Assembly (NCBI RefSeq): GCF_020829595.1
Contig: NZ_JAIVFW010000022.1
Location: 1-64,000, forward strand
From: Nostoc sp. CHAB 5844
GTDB taxonomy: Bacteria > Cyanobacteriota > Cyanobacteriia > Cyanobacteriales > Nostocaceae
Reading direction: 5' to 3'
DNA length: 64,000 nt
How positions within the stretch are numbered: position 1 is the stretch's first letter; every line of letters starts with the position of its first letter. The notes under the pieces were generated by a model. That model was not told the origin of the DNA. It ran no database searches and was given only the letters and a program-made list of their open reading frames with translations. Of the stretch, positions 42,408-50,420 are shown in pieces. Both the position numbers and the translations under genes were made by a program.

Positions 42408-43796
42408 ATGACTCAGACTGCCCCAATCCCACCGGAAAGTCTTACAAATGTCCCAGTATCCAAACAGCAGCGCCGCAAGAAACCAATTCCTTTACTGATT
42501 GGGGCGTTGTTGGTAATAGGTGGTATTGGCTATGCAGTCTGGCTAAATCGTCCCCAAGGTACAGCAGATGTGCTGAAAGTTAGCGGTCGGATTGAGGGTT
42601 ATGAAACCGAGATCGGGGTGAAGCGTTCTGGCAGAATTGAGTCAATTGCCATGCGGGAAGGCACAGTAGTCAAAAAGGGGCAAGAATTAATCAAAATGGA
42701 TGACAGCGATGATCAACTGCTGCAAGACCAATTGCGTGGTGCTGAAGCCAGGATAGCATCGGCTCAATCAGATGAACAGCAAGCCATCTCAGACGTTGAG
42801 CGAGTAGAAAGAGAAATTCAAGAAATTACCAGCCAAATTAACGAAGCAAAACTCAATTTGCGGCAGTCTCAAGGTGATACCCAAGGACGAATTGAACAGG
42901 CACAATCGAACGTAGCAGCCGCCAAAGCCCAGTTAGTGCAGGCACAAGCCCAAGTTAAACAGGCAGCAGCAGAAGTAAATTTAGCACGAGTAAATCGCGA
43001 TCGCTATGCCAAATTAGTCAAAGAAGGAGCCATCAATCAACAACAATTTGATCAAACACAAACTACCTTTGATACAGCTGTCGCCACCCTAGAAGCGCGA
43101 CAAGCAGCAGTTAACGCCGCCCGCCAACAATTAAGTGCAGTCGAAGGGGCGCTAACTCAAGCCAAAACCACAGGCTTTAACCCAGATATTCGCAACGCCC
43201 AGTTAACAGCATTAGTCAGAAAGCAGCAGCAAAGCAATGCTCAACTTAAATCTGCACAAGCAAAAGTCAAATCTGCACAGGCTAAAGTCAAAGATGCCCA
43301 AGCCTCAAAACAACAAATCATTACTCAAATTGCTGACTCTAAAAAAGATTTAAACGTCCTCAGTCCGATAGATGGCGTAGTTACAGCCCGGAGTGCAGAA
43401 CCAGGCGCAGTAGTTAATAGTCAAACGAAGATTTTGACAATTGTTGATCCCAAAACATTGTATTTTCGCGGTTTTATTCCCGAAGGCGATATTGGGAAAG
43501 TACGTCTAGGACAAACAACTAAAATTATTCTGGATTCTGCACCAGATAAACCCTTGCAAGGTAAAGTCATTGCAATTGATCCGCAAGCTTCCTTCACACC
43601 AGAAAATATTTATTTCCAAAAAGATAGAGTCAGACAAGTAGTAGGAATTCGTGTGGAAGTCAAAAACCCAGATGGTTGTTTTAATCCTGAAAATCCCTAC
43701 AGTGAATCAGATTTACCTTGCGCCAAAATTGGAATGCCAGCAGATGCAGAGATTAATTTGAAGGCAGGAGGCAGTAGGCAGGAGGCAGGAAGTTAA
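42408..43796 (+). CDS. HlyD/YbhG-type periplasmic adaptor of ABC exporter
   Basis: 462 aa. One N-terminal membrane helix (IPLLIGALLVIGGIGYAVWL), a lipoyl half-motif VLKVSGRIEGYETEIGVKRS, a long alpha-hairpin of about 200 residues with Gln/Ala-rich coiled coil (QVKQAAAEVNLARVNRDRYA, AQAKVKSAQAKVKDAQASKQ), then VLSPIDGVVTARSAEPGAVV and a beta-barrel. The C-terminal GGSRQEAGS comes from a GGCAGGAGGCAG-type repeat that replaced or extended the end of the gene. First gene of the efflux operon; links the inner-membrane ABC pump to an outer-membrane channel. Confidence 0.92.
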   Translation: MTQTAPIPPESLTNVPVSKQQRRKKPIPLLIGALLVIGGIGYAVWLNRPQGTADVLKVSGRIEGYETEIGVKRSGRIESIAMREGTVVKKGQELIKMDDSDDQLLQDQLRGAEARIASAQSDEQQAISDVERVEREIQEITSQINEAKLNLRQSQGDTQGRIEQAQSNVAAAKAQLVQAQAQVKQAAAEVNLARVNRDRYAKLVKEGAINQQQFDQTQTTFDTAVATLEARQAAVNAARQQLSAVEGALTQAKTTGFNPDIRNAQLTALVRKQQQSNAQLKSAQAKVKSAQAKVKDAQASKQQIITQIADSKKDLNVLSPIDGVVTARSAEPGAVVNSQTKILTIVDPKTLYFRGFIPEGDIGKVRLGQTTKIILDSAPDKPLQGKVIAIDPQASFTPENIYFQKDRVRQVVGIRVEVKNPDGCFNPENPYSESDLPCAKIGMPADAEINLKAGGSRQEAGS

Positions 43797-43890
43797 AAGG
43801 CATAAACTTCTGGTAAAAATCACAGTTTGTTTATTCAAAAAATAACTCTCTCAAAACGCTCTTTGCGTCTTTGCGTGAGACATAAAAATT

Positions 43891-45897
43891 ATGAAACAAC
43901 AACTTACTACCTTACCGCCATCATCCAGTCTCACAACTACAGCAATCAACGTACAGAGTTTACACAAGCACTATGGAAACTTAGTCGCTGTTCGGGGGAT
44001 TGATTTCAGTGTCCACAAAGGCGAAATGTTTGGATTAATTGGCCCTGATGGGGCAGGGAAAACTACCACATTTCACATCTTGGGCGGTGTAATGGAAGCA
44101 ACCGCTGGGGAAGTGCAGGTATTTGGACAGCCTGCGCGAGATGCACGGTTAAAGACTGGTTACTTGACTCAACAGTTTTCGCTATATTTAGATTTGAGTA
44201 TTGATGAGAATTTGCGTTACGCAGCAGGATTGCGGCAAGTAGCGGATGATTTACGGAGTGAACGTCGCCAGAAATATTTAAAATTAATGAATTTGGATAG
44301 ATTTGGCGATCGCTTGGCAGGGCAACTTTCTGGTGGAATGAAACAAAAGCTGGCATTATGTTGTGCTTTAGTTTCCCAACCGGAAGTTTTGTTATTAGAT
44401 GAACCTACCACAGGTGTTGACCCCGTTTCCCGGAGAGAATTTTGGGATGTGTTAGCTGAACTGTCAGCCGAGGGGATGACAATTGTGGTGGCGACACCTT
44501 ACCTCGACGAAGCCGAACGTTGTCACCGCGTGGCTTTAATGTACAGTGGGCAAATTCATGAAATTGGCACACCCGCAGAATTACGCGCTAATTTAGGTTT
44601 GCATCGCTTGGAAGTGCGGACAGCAAAGTTGGAAGCCACAGAAGAGATACTTTCGCAGACTCCACAGAACAATATTATAGATGTGCAGATTTTTGGCGAT
44701 CGCTTGGATGTCTTAGTTCCCGATTTAAATACTGGAGAAACTGAAGTCCGCCAACTCTTGCAACAACATCAGTTACCCTCACCCAGTATCGAACGTGGTG
44801 AACCCACATTAGAAAACGTCTTTGTCACCCGCCTGCGCCAACAAGGTTCCGTACCGCAGTTTTTTCCATTCCCCCGTTCTCGGATGAGGGGGGTAGGGGA
44901 GCAGGGGAGCAGGGGAGCAGGGGGGCAAGGGAGTGTTAATTTATCACCTATACATAAAAATCAACAGACGCAGGGACTGGCTATATACGCCCACAACCTT
45001 AGTCGTGTGTTTGGTAAATTCCAAGCTGTTAAAGATGTGAACGTTGAAGTGCGCTACGGTGAAATTTTTGGGTTGTTAGGTGCTAACGGTGCAGGAAAAA
45101 CCACCACAATCAAAATGCTGTGCGGACTGTTAGAAGCCAGCGGTGGCGAGATTTCTTTAGGCGGTGAAACGGGAAATCTGCGGAGTTCAAACTTACGACG
45201 ACGCATTGGTTACATGAGTCAGAAATTCACCCTGTACGATGATTTAAGCATTCTGCAAAACCTAGAATTTTATAGCGGAGTTTACGGCGTACCGCGCAAA
45301 CTGCGGCGAGAAAAAATTGATTGGGTAATTGCTACCTGTGGTTTAGAAGGGCAAGAAAATATGATCACTGGACAATTACCGGGTGGTTGGAAACAGCGAG
45401 TCGCTTTTGGTGCTTCCGTGATGCACGAACCAGATATTTTATTTTTAGATGAACCAACATCAGGGGTAGATCCCTTGGCACGTCGCCAATTTTGGAAGCT
45501 AATTAATGACTTCGCCCGCAACGGTACAGCCATCTTAGTGACAACTCATTATTTAGAAGAAGCGGAACAGTGTAACCGCATGAGTTTTATGGTTGCAGGC
45601 GAAACCGTCGCCGAAGGTTCACCCAGTTCTATTAAAGCCGCGCAACCAGGAAAATTAATTGAAATCATCGTTAACCAAAACCAAGCCGCTTCTAAGTTAC
45701 TCAAACAAAACTTCGACTCTTGGCGTGTTTCAATTTTTGCCGATAGTTTACACGTTGTTCTCGACAATCCCGAACAGGAAATCAACCAAATAACTCAACT
45801 ATTAGAAGCAAATCAAATTACCATCAGTTCCTTGCGTCCTATTCCTTTTTCTTTAGAAGATGCCTTCATTGGCATAGTACAGCGATCGCCAAAATAA
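43891..45897 (+). CDS. YbhF-type fused dual ABC ATPase
   Basis: 668 aa with two complete nucleotide-binding domains. Domain 1: Walker A GPDGAGKTT, signature LSGGMKQKLAL, Walker B VLLLDEPTTGVDP. Domain 2: Walker A GANGAGKTT, signature LPGGWKQRVAFG (non-canonical), Walker B ILFLDEPTSGVDP. The Asp in the first Walker A and the Pro/Trp signature in the second are features of the YbhF group. The linker at residues about 330-350 is MRGVGEQGSRGAGGQGSVN, encoded by a GGGGAGCA-type repeat tract at 44886-44935. Energises the two permeases that follow. Confidence 0.93.
   Translation: MKQQLTTLPPSSSLTTTAINVQSLHKHYGNLVAVRGIDFSVHKGEMFGLIGPDGAGKTTTFHILGGVMEATAGEVQVFGQPARDARLKTGYLTQQFSLYLDLSIDENLRYAAGLRQVADDLRSERRQKYLKLMNLDRFGDRLAGQLSGGMKQKLALCCALVSQPEVLLLDEPTTGVDPVSRREFWDVLAELSAEGMTIVVATPYLDEAERCHRVALMYSGQIHEIGTPAELRANLGLHRLEVRTAKLEATEEILSQTPQNNIIDVQIFGDRLDVLVPDLNTGETEVRQLLQQHQLPSPSIERGEPTLENVFVTRLRQQGSVPQFFPFPRSRMRGVGEQGSRGAGGQGSVNLSPIHKNQQTQGLAIYAHNLSRVFGKFQAVKDVNVEVRYGEIFGLLGANGAGKTTTIKMLCGLLEASGGEISLGGETGNLRSSNLRRRIGYMSQKFTLYDDLSILQNLEFYSGVYGVPRKLRREKIDWVIATCGLEGQENMITGQLPGGWKQRVAFGASVMHEPDILFLDEPTSGVDPLARRQFWKLINDFARNGTAILVTTHYLEEAEQCNRMSFMVAGETVAEGSPSSIKAAQPGKLIEIIVNQNQAASKLLKQNFDSWRVSIFADSLHVVLDNPEQEINQITQLLEANQITISSLRPIPFSLEDAFIGIVQRSPK
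44886..44935. repeat. GGGGAGCA tract inside the fused ABC ATPase gene
   Basis: GGGGAGCA is repeated about three times with variants, a purine-rich dispersed tract also seen outside genes at 1243-1262. It lies exactly at the interdomain linker and is translated as a Gly/Gln/Arg-rich segment. Confidence 0.75.
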
Positions 45898-45926
45898 AAA
45901 ACTCCGCGCCCCTCTGCGTTAAAAAA

Positions 45927-47033
45927 ATGAAAAGAATCATCGCCCAGTGTATTAAAGAAATAGCCCAATTCCGCCGCGATCGCCTCACCTTAGCGTTAGC
46001 ATTTATCTTACCATTTATTACTCTCATAATCTTTGGCTTTGCTATCAGATTAGAAAGTAAAGATATACCTTTAATTGTACAAGATTTTAACCGGACAAAT
46101 CTCAGCAGTAGCTACATTGAGCGATTGTACGCTACTAATCAATTTATCCCTAAACAATGGTCAGGTGGAAATCCTTTAAGAGATGCTTTAGATAAAGGAA
46201 TCGCCAAGGCCGCTGTGATTATTCCGCCGGAATTTAGTCGTGATATTCAAGCGGGTAAAAATACCACAGTGCAAGTTTTAATTGATGCGACTGATGTTAA
46301 CAATGCGCGAGTAATTAGAAATAGTATTCAAAGAGTCACAAACTTTTTTATGCAGGAGCATGGATTGCTACCACCTATTAACAGTATTACAGCAAGAATG
46401 CGTTTATGGTTTAATCCCGGTAGACTAGAATCACTGTATATTGTACCGGGAGTATATGGCGTTGTACTGTGGATTTTTCCTTCATTACTTGCTGCGATCG
46501 CAATGGTAAGGGAAAAAGAAAAAGGTACAATTTTACAAGTCTACGCTTCCAGTATTAGTGCCTCTGAACTATTACTCGGCAAAGGATTAGCTTACTTATT
46601 AATTGCCATAACAGAAACATTAATAGTTATGACATTAGGCTCAATTATTTTCCAAGTTGGTATAGTAGGCAACCCCATAACATTATTACTTGGTACTTTT
46701 CTATTTCTAACAGATAGCGTTTTTTTTGGGTTACTTTTAGGAGTACGCAGCAGTAACCAAAACGCTGCTGTTCAAGGCGTTTCCCTCGTTGGTTTTATCA
46801 CATCATTATTATTATCTGGATTTATTTACCCACTCAACAATATTCCTTTCCCCCTCTCATTAGCGCCTAATGTAGTTCCGGCGCGTTACTACATTGATAT
46901 TACTCGTGATGCTTTCGTGCGTGGTACAGGCTTTGCCGGAGTTTGGTTTGATTTACTCATGCTTACACTCTTGGGTTTATTCTTTTTCAACGTATCGCGC
47001 CGAGTTTTAAGCAGAATGCAATTACCTAATTAA
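45927..47033 (+). CDS. ABC-2 type exporter permease (YbhS-like)
   Basis: 368 aa. First membrane helix LALAFILPFITLIIFGFAI, an extracytoplasmic domain of about 150 residues (LIVQDFNRTNLSSSYIERLY), then five helices (LYIVPGVYGVVLWIFPSLL, LIAITETLIVMTLGSIIFQ, LLGTFLFLTDSVFFGLLLGV, VGFITSLLLSGFIYPL, PARYYIDITRDAF). This is the ABC2_membrane_3 layout. Starts 29 bp after the ATPase gene. Pairs with the next permease as a heterodimer, matching the ybhG-F-S-R gene order. Confidence 0.92.
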   Translation: MKRIIAQCIKEIAQFRRDRLTLALAFILPFITLIIFGFAIRLESKDIPLIVQDFNRTNLSSSYIERLYATNQFIPKQWSGGNPLRDALDKGIAKAAVIIPPEFSRDIQAGKNTTVQVLIDATDVNNARVIRNSIQRVTNFFMQEHGLLPPINSITARMRLWFNPGRLESLYIVPGVYGVVLWIFPSLLAAIAMVREKEKGTILQVYASSISASELLLGKGLAYLLIAITETLIVMTLGSIIFQVGIVGNPITLLLGTFLFLTDSVFFGLLLGVRSSNQNAAVQGVSLVGFITSLLLSGFIYPLNNIPFPLSLAPNVVPARYYIDITRDAFVRGTGFAGVWFDLLMLTLLGLFFFNVSRRVLSRMQLPN

Positions 47034-47327
47034 CCTCTCTGTGTCGCGCCAGTTGCTACAACGGGGAGGCAGTCCGTTGGGGAGACACTGCGTTGCACGG
47101 GTTAAGAGCGTTGAAGCAAGTGTCGTCGGCTTTGCCGACAGTCACGGAACTGCCGTGGGAACCCCCCTTCGGGTGACGCTCCTAACGTCGCTAACGCTGC
47201 GCTAACACAGTTGCCTGCGGAGGGAAACCCTCCCTCCGCACTGATTCACCGCAACGCACTGGCTTCTCCGCGCCTCTGCGGTAGCCTGCGGCAAGCCACT
47301 TACGTGTCTACGTTAAATAGTAAAATT
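47034..47327. repeat. Composite dispersed-repeat block between the two permease genes
   Basis: Begins CTCTCTGTGTCGCGCCAGTT and ends with CGCAACGCACTGGCTTCTCC plus GCGCCTCTGCGG, the two halves of the same repeat that occurs at 34130-34196 and in uvrA, here split by about 180 bp of other palindromic sequence (GTCGTCGGC/GCCGAC, CGGAGGGAAACCCTCCCTCCG). The open frame of the following gene extends through it but the real start is the ATG at 47328. Confidence 0.75.
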
Positions 47328-48449
47328 ATGAAAATTATCCAACGATTATTCGATAGCCCATTTTGGGCATTAGTCCGAAAAGAAATTAATCAAATTTTAC
47401 GCAATAAACAATTAATAGTTTTACTAATTGTCCCGCCCACAATTCAACTATTACTTTACGGATTTATCCTAAATCCTGACGTGCATAACTTACGATTAGG
47501 TGTCATCGACTATGCCAACGTCAGCGCCAGTCGTGAGTTAGTTTCAGCTATGACATCAAATCGAATTTTCACACTTGAATCTGTACCAAGTAGTGAAAAA
47601 GATTTGAGTCGGCAAGTAGAAGAAGGCAAGCTAGATGTCGGAGTCATAATTCCTCCCGATTTCCCTCGTCAACTGACACAAAAATCAGCAGAAATTCAGG
47701 TATTTATTGATGCTGTAAATGCAAATACAGCCGGGATTGCTGGAAACTATATGAATCAAATTATCCAGCAATATAATTTGCATTTAACTCAGGCGCGAGT
47801 TATTCCTCCAGTTTCACCTGAAGTTGTATTTCTTTACAACCCTGGATTAACTAGTAGCTGGTTTTTTGTACCGGGAGTTATGGGTTTAGTTCTAACATTA
47901 ATTGGCACATTAGTTTCCGCAATCACAGTTGTGCGGGAGAAAGATACCGGAACATTAGAACAATTATTGATGACTCCGGCTGCCAACTGGCAGATTTTGC
48001 TGTCAAAAATTGTGCCTTTAGCTGTTTTATTATTGGGAGATGTTTTACTCGCTTTAACTCTGGCAATAGTAGTATTTCGAGTTCCATTTCGTGGTAATTT
48101 CCTGCTGTTTTTTGGGTTGTCGAGTATGTATGTGTTTGTAGGAATTAGTTTGGGAATTATGTTGGCGACTGTTTGCCGTTCGCAACAGCAGGTTGTACTA
48201 ACATCTTTCTTTATTAATTTACCAATGGTACAGACTTCTGGCGCGATCGCACCTATTGAAGCCATGCCATCTTTCTTTCAAGTGTTATCTCTACTCAACC
48301 CCTTACGTCATTACATCGCCATTGTCCGAGGAATTCTACTTAAAGGAGTTGGGTTAGATGTATTATGGATTAATGTTTTGGCCTTAATTGTCTTTGCTAT
48401 TGTTTTATTAACTATTAGTATTAACAAGTTTCGCAGTCAATTAAGCTAA
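47328..48449 (+). CDS. ABC-2 type exporter permease (YbhR-like)
   Basis: 373 aa from the ATG at 47328; the upstream in-frame extension is repeat DNA. N-terminal FWALVRKEINQILRNKQLIV, helix LIVPPTIQLLLYGFILNP, soluble domain with VSASRELVSAMTSNRIF, then VPGVMGLVLTLIGTLVSAI, the conserved VVREKDTGTLEQLLMTPA loop, and four further helices. Last gene of the efflux operon; the tail-to-tail neighbour is the ETR1-like kinase, 8 bp away. Confidence 0.92.
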   Translation: MKIIQRLFDSPFWALVRKEINQILRNKQLIVLLIVPPTIQLLLYGFILNPDVHNLRLGVIDYANVSASRELVSAMTSNRIFTLESVPSSEKDLSRQVEEGKLDVGVIIPPDFPRQLTQKSAEIQVFIDAVNANTAGIAGNYMNQIIQQYNLHLTQARVIPPVSPEVVFLYNPGLTSSWFFVPGVMGLVLTLIGTLVSAITVVREKDTGTLEQLLMTPAANWQILLSKIVPLAVLLLGDVLLALTLAIVVFRVPFRGNFLLFFGLSSMYVFVGISLGIMLATVCRSQQQVVLTSFFINLPMVQTSGAIAPIEAMPSFFQVLSLLNPLRHYIAIVRGILLKGVGLDVLWINVLALIVFAIVLLTISINKFRSQLS

Positions 48450-48457
48450 ACACGTTT

Positions 48458-49738
48458 TTACATTGCTTGCACTGATGGAATTTGCAGCGTTTTTTTGAGC
48501 GTAAAAAAGAAGGTACTGCCTTGATCAACTTTTGATTCTACCCAAATACTGCCACCATACATCTCCACAATCTTTTTGACTATAGATAAACCAATTCCTG
48601 TGCTTGCTGAATCTTGAGTAGTAGATAATTGTTGAAAAATTTGGAATATTTTGGTAAAGTATCTTTCTTCAATACCAATTCCATTATCAGCAACACTAAT
48701 TTTCCAATAATCATCTTCTTCTGTACAACTAACTATAATCTTTCCTTGAGGTTTATCCAAGAACTTGATGGCATTACTCAGCAAATTCTGAAAAACTTGT
48801 TCAATTTTAGTTTTTTCCCAGTAAATAATAGGTAAAGAATTATTTATTTCGATTTGAATATTTGGTTTTGGCTCAAGAATTTCAATTATATCTCTAACTA
48901 AATCATTCAAATTAACTTCTCTTTTGTCCTCTCTCATCCGCCCTACTCTTGAATATTCTAAAATGTCATCAATCAAATTTTGTAACTTATTAACTCTATT
49001 GATTATTCTGTTAACTAAATCTTTACCTTCTTCGTCAAATTTATCTGCATAGTCATTTAATAACCATTCCGATAATAAACCAATACCTCTTAATGGAGCT
49101 TTCAAATCATGAGAAACTATATGAGCAAAATCATTCAATTCTTGATTAGTGTTTTTTAATTCTTGCAATAATTCACCCATTCTTTCTTGAGATTTCTGGC
49201 GTTGTATAATCTCCATCTGAAGTTGTTGATTCGCAGCAGCTAGTTCTGTAGTGCGTTGTTCTACCAGTTCTTCTAAGCGTTCTTTGTATTGACGTAACTC
49301 ATTTTCTACTAACTTACGTTCTGTAATTTCAGCTTGTAAAGCCTTATTTGCTGCTTCAAGTTGTGCTGGACTTGGTAAAGCTAGTGCTTGAGGCACTAAA
49401 GGTATTAACGTCAAAGCAGCATAAAAAGAAATAATTGCAGTAATTGCTTTTATCGTTCCAGATAGCCAATAATAAGGATGCCAAAGTGTCCATATTTCCA
49501 TCAAATGAGTTGTTCCACAAGAGATTATGAAAGCCCCGAATAAAATAAAAATATTTTTAAATGGTATATCTTCTCTTTTACGGACAAAATACACCAACGT
49601 CAGTGGAATTGAATAATAAGAAAAAGCGATTATAGAATCTGACAAAATATGTAGCCAAACTAAATCTGTTTGCCAGAGGTAACAATGTCCATGAGGAATA
49701 AAGTTATTTGATGTAAAAAAATTAAGAACAAATGCCAC
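48458..49738 (-). CDS. Histidine kinase with ETR1-type ethylene/copper-binding domain
   Basis: 426 aa, GTG start. Three N-terminal membrane helices hold LSDSIIAFSYYSIPL and ISCGTTHLMEIW. Asp34, Tyr41, Ile44, Pro45, Cys74 and His78 line up with Arabidopsis ETR1 Asp25, Tyr32, Ile35, Pro36, Cys65 and His69 at a constant offset of nine, so the Cu(I)/ethylene site appears intact. A coiled coil (about 125-200) leads straight to HisKA FAHIVSHDLKAPLRGIG (His210) and HATPase (NLLSNAIKF, DNGIGI, STGIGLSIVKKIV). There is no GAF domain and no receiver. Expected to autophosphorylate in response to ethylene or a related ligand; the partner regulator is not adjacent. Confidence 0.92.
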   Translation of the reverse strand: MAFVLNFFTSNNFIPHGHCYLWQTDLVWLHILSDSIIAFSYYSIPLTLVYFVRKREDIPFKNIFILFGAFIISCGTTHLMEIWTLWHPYYWLSGTIKAITAIISFYAALTLIPLVPQALALPSPAQLEAANKALQAEITERKLVENELRQYKERLEELVEQRTTELAAANQQLQMEIIQRQKSQERMGELLQELKNTNQELNDFAHIVSHDLKAPLRGIGLLSEWLLNDYADKFDEEGKDLVNRIINRVNKLQNLIDDILEYSRVGRMREDKREVNLNDLVRDIIEILEPKPNIQIEINNSLPIIYWEKTKIEQVFQNLLSNAIKFLDKPQGKIIVSCTEEDDYWKISVADNGIGIEERYFTKIFQIFQQLSTTQDSASTGIGLSIVKKIVEMYGGSIWVESKVDQGSTFFFTLKKTLQIPSVQAM

Positions 49739-50191
49739 TTAAACACACCCCTTATTTATTCCACCTTTTCATACCATATGTCTGTTAAATTTTAACTTAT
49801 ATGTAAAGAAAATATTACAAAAATAAGTAGAAGTGCAAAGCTGTGATTCCCGTTCATCTGTGGTTAATAATTTCTTCTTTACCTTACCTGTGGGATAACA
49901 GCTATATTGCTTGATTACTATGGTAAATATTGCTCAGGATGAAAACAGAAGCTTTTTGGCAAGATCCTTAATTGTTTTACTCAACAGCTATTGTAAGTTA
50001 AGTCAGGCGATCGCACTTAGTTCAAATCGCACAATACACAACCTTTAAGTAGAATGATAAGCTGTTGATCAGAGCTAATACCAATTCACGAAAAATTTGA
50101 TGCACATAAAATCTGTAGAGACGTTGCATTGCAACGTCTCTACAAAAAAATTCGTTTCATCTTTAAAGGAAATTGGTATAAGGTTAAAAAA
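49739..50191. other. Intergenic region, 453 bp
   Basis: Separates the ETR1-like kinase (minus) from a truncated antitoxin-like gene (plus). Contains the palindrome 50114-50144. The rest holds the kinase promoter; no further gene seen. Confidence 0.5.
50114..50144. repeat. 31-bp perfect palindrome, GTAGAGACGTTGCA type, copy 1
   Basis: TGTAGAGACGTTGCA and TGCAACGTCTCTACA are exact inverses around a single T. A second copy stands at 62968-62995. Followed by a run of A/T, so on either strand it could also end transcription. Confidence 0.9.
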
Positions 50192-50329
50192 ATGGAGAAA
50201 GCCGCAACCCTAGAAGACGCTCTTGCATTGGTAAAGCAACTTTCATTAATAGATAAAATACGCTTGATTGAACAAGTTGCACCGCAAATTGAAAATATAT
50301 CGCACAACAGATTTTTAAACGCAGAGTAA
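50192..50329 (+). CDS. Short antitoxin-like protein, probably truncated
   Basis: 45 aa from the ATG at 50192: EKAATLEDALALVKQLSLID and KIRLIEQVAPQIENISHNRF. The first 35 residues match the N-terminal LTLEEALxLVKQLSPxDKxRLIExxAPxIE module of cyanobacterial small antitoxin-like proteins, which normally continue for 40-60 residues. Here it stops right where a dispersed repeat begins (CGCAGAGTAACACTGAGGC, followed by GGAGGGTCTCCCTCCG), so the C-terminal half has been lost. No toxin gene is adjacent. Likely non-functional. Confidence 0.55.
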   Translation: MEKAATLEDALALVKQLSLIDKIRLIEQVAPQIENISHNRFLNAE

Positions 50330-50420
50330 CACTGAGGCAAACGCAGCGAAAAGTTCTGAAGGAGGGTCTCCCTCCGTAGGAAACTTTTCAAGACAAAGTT
50401 ATGCGGAGATAATTAATATA

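Noticed and set aside
47211-47327. 39-residue N-terminal extension of the second ABC permease
   Set aside because: It is translated repeat DNA; the ATG at 47328 gives the family-typical N-terminus.
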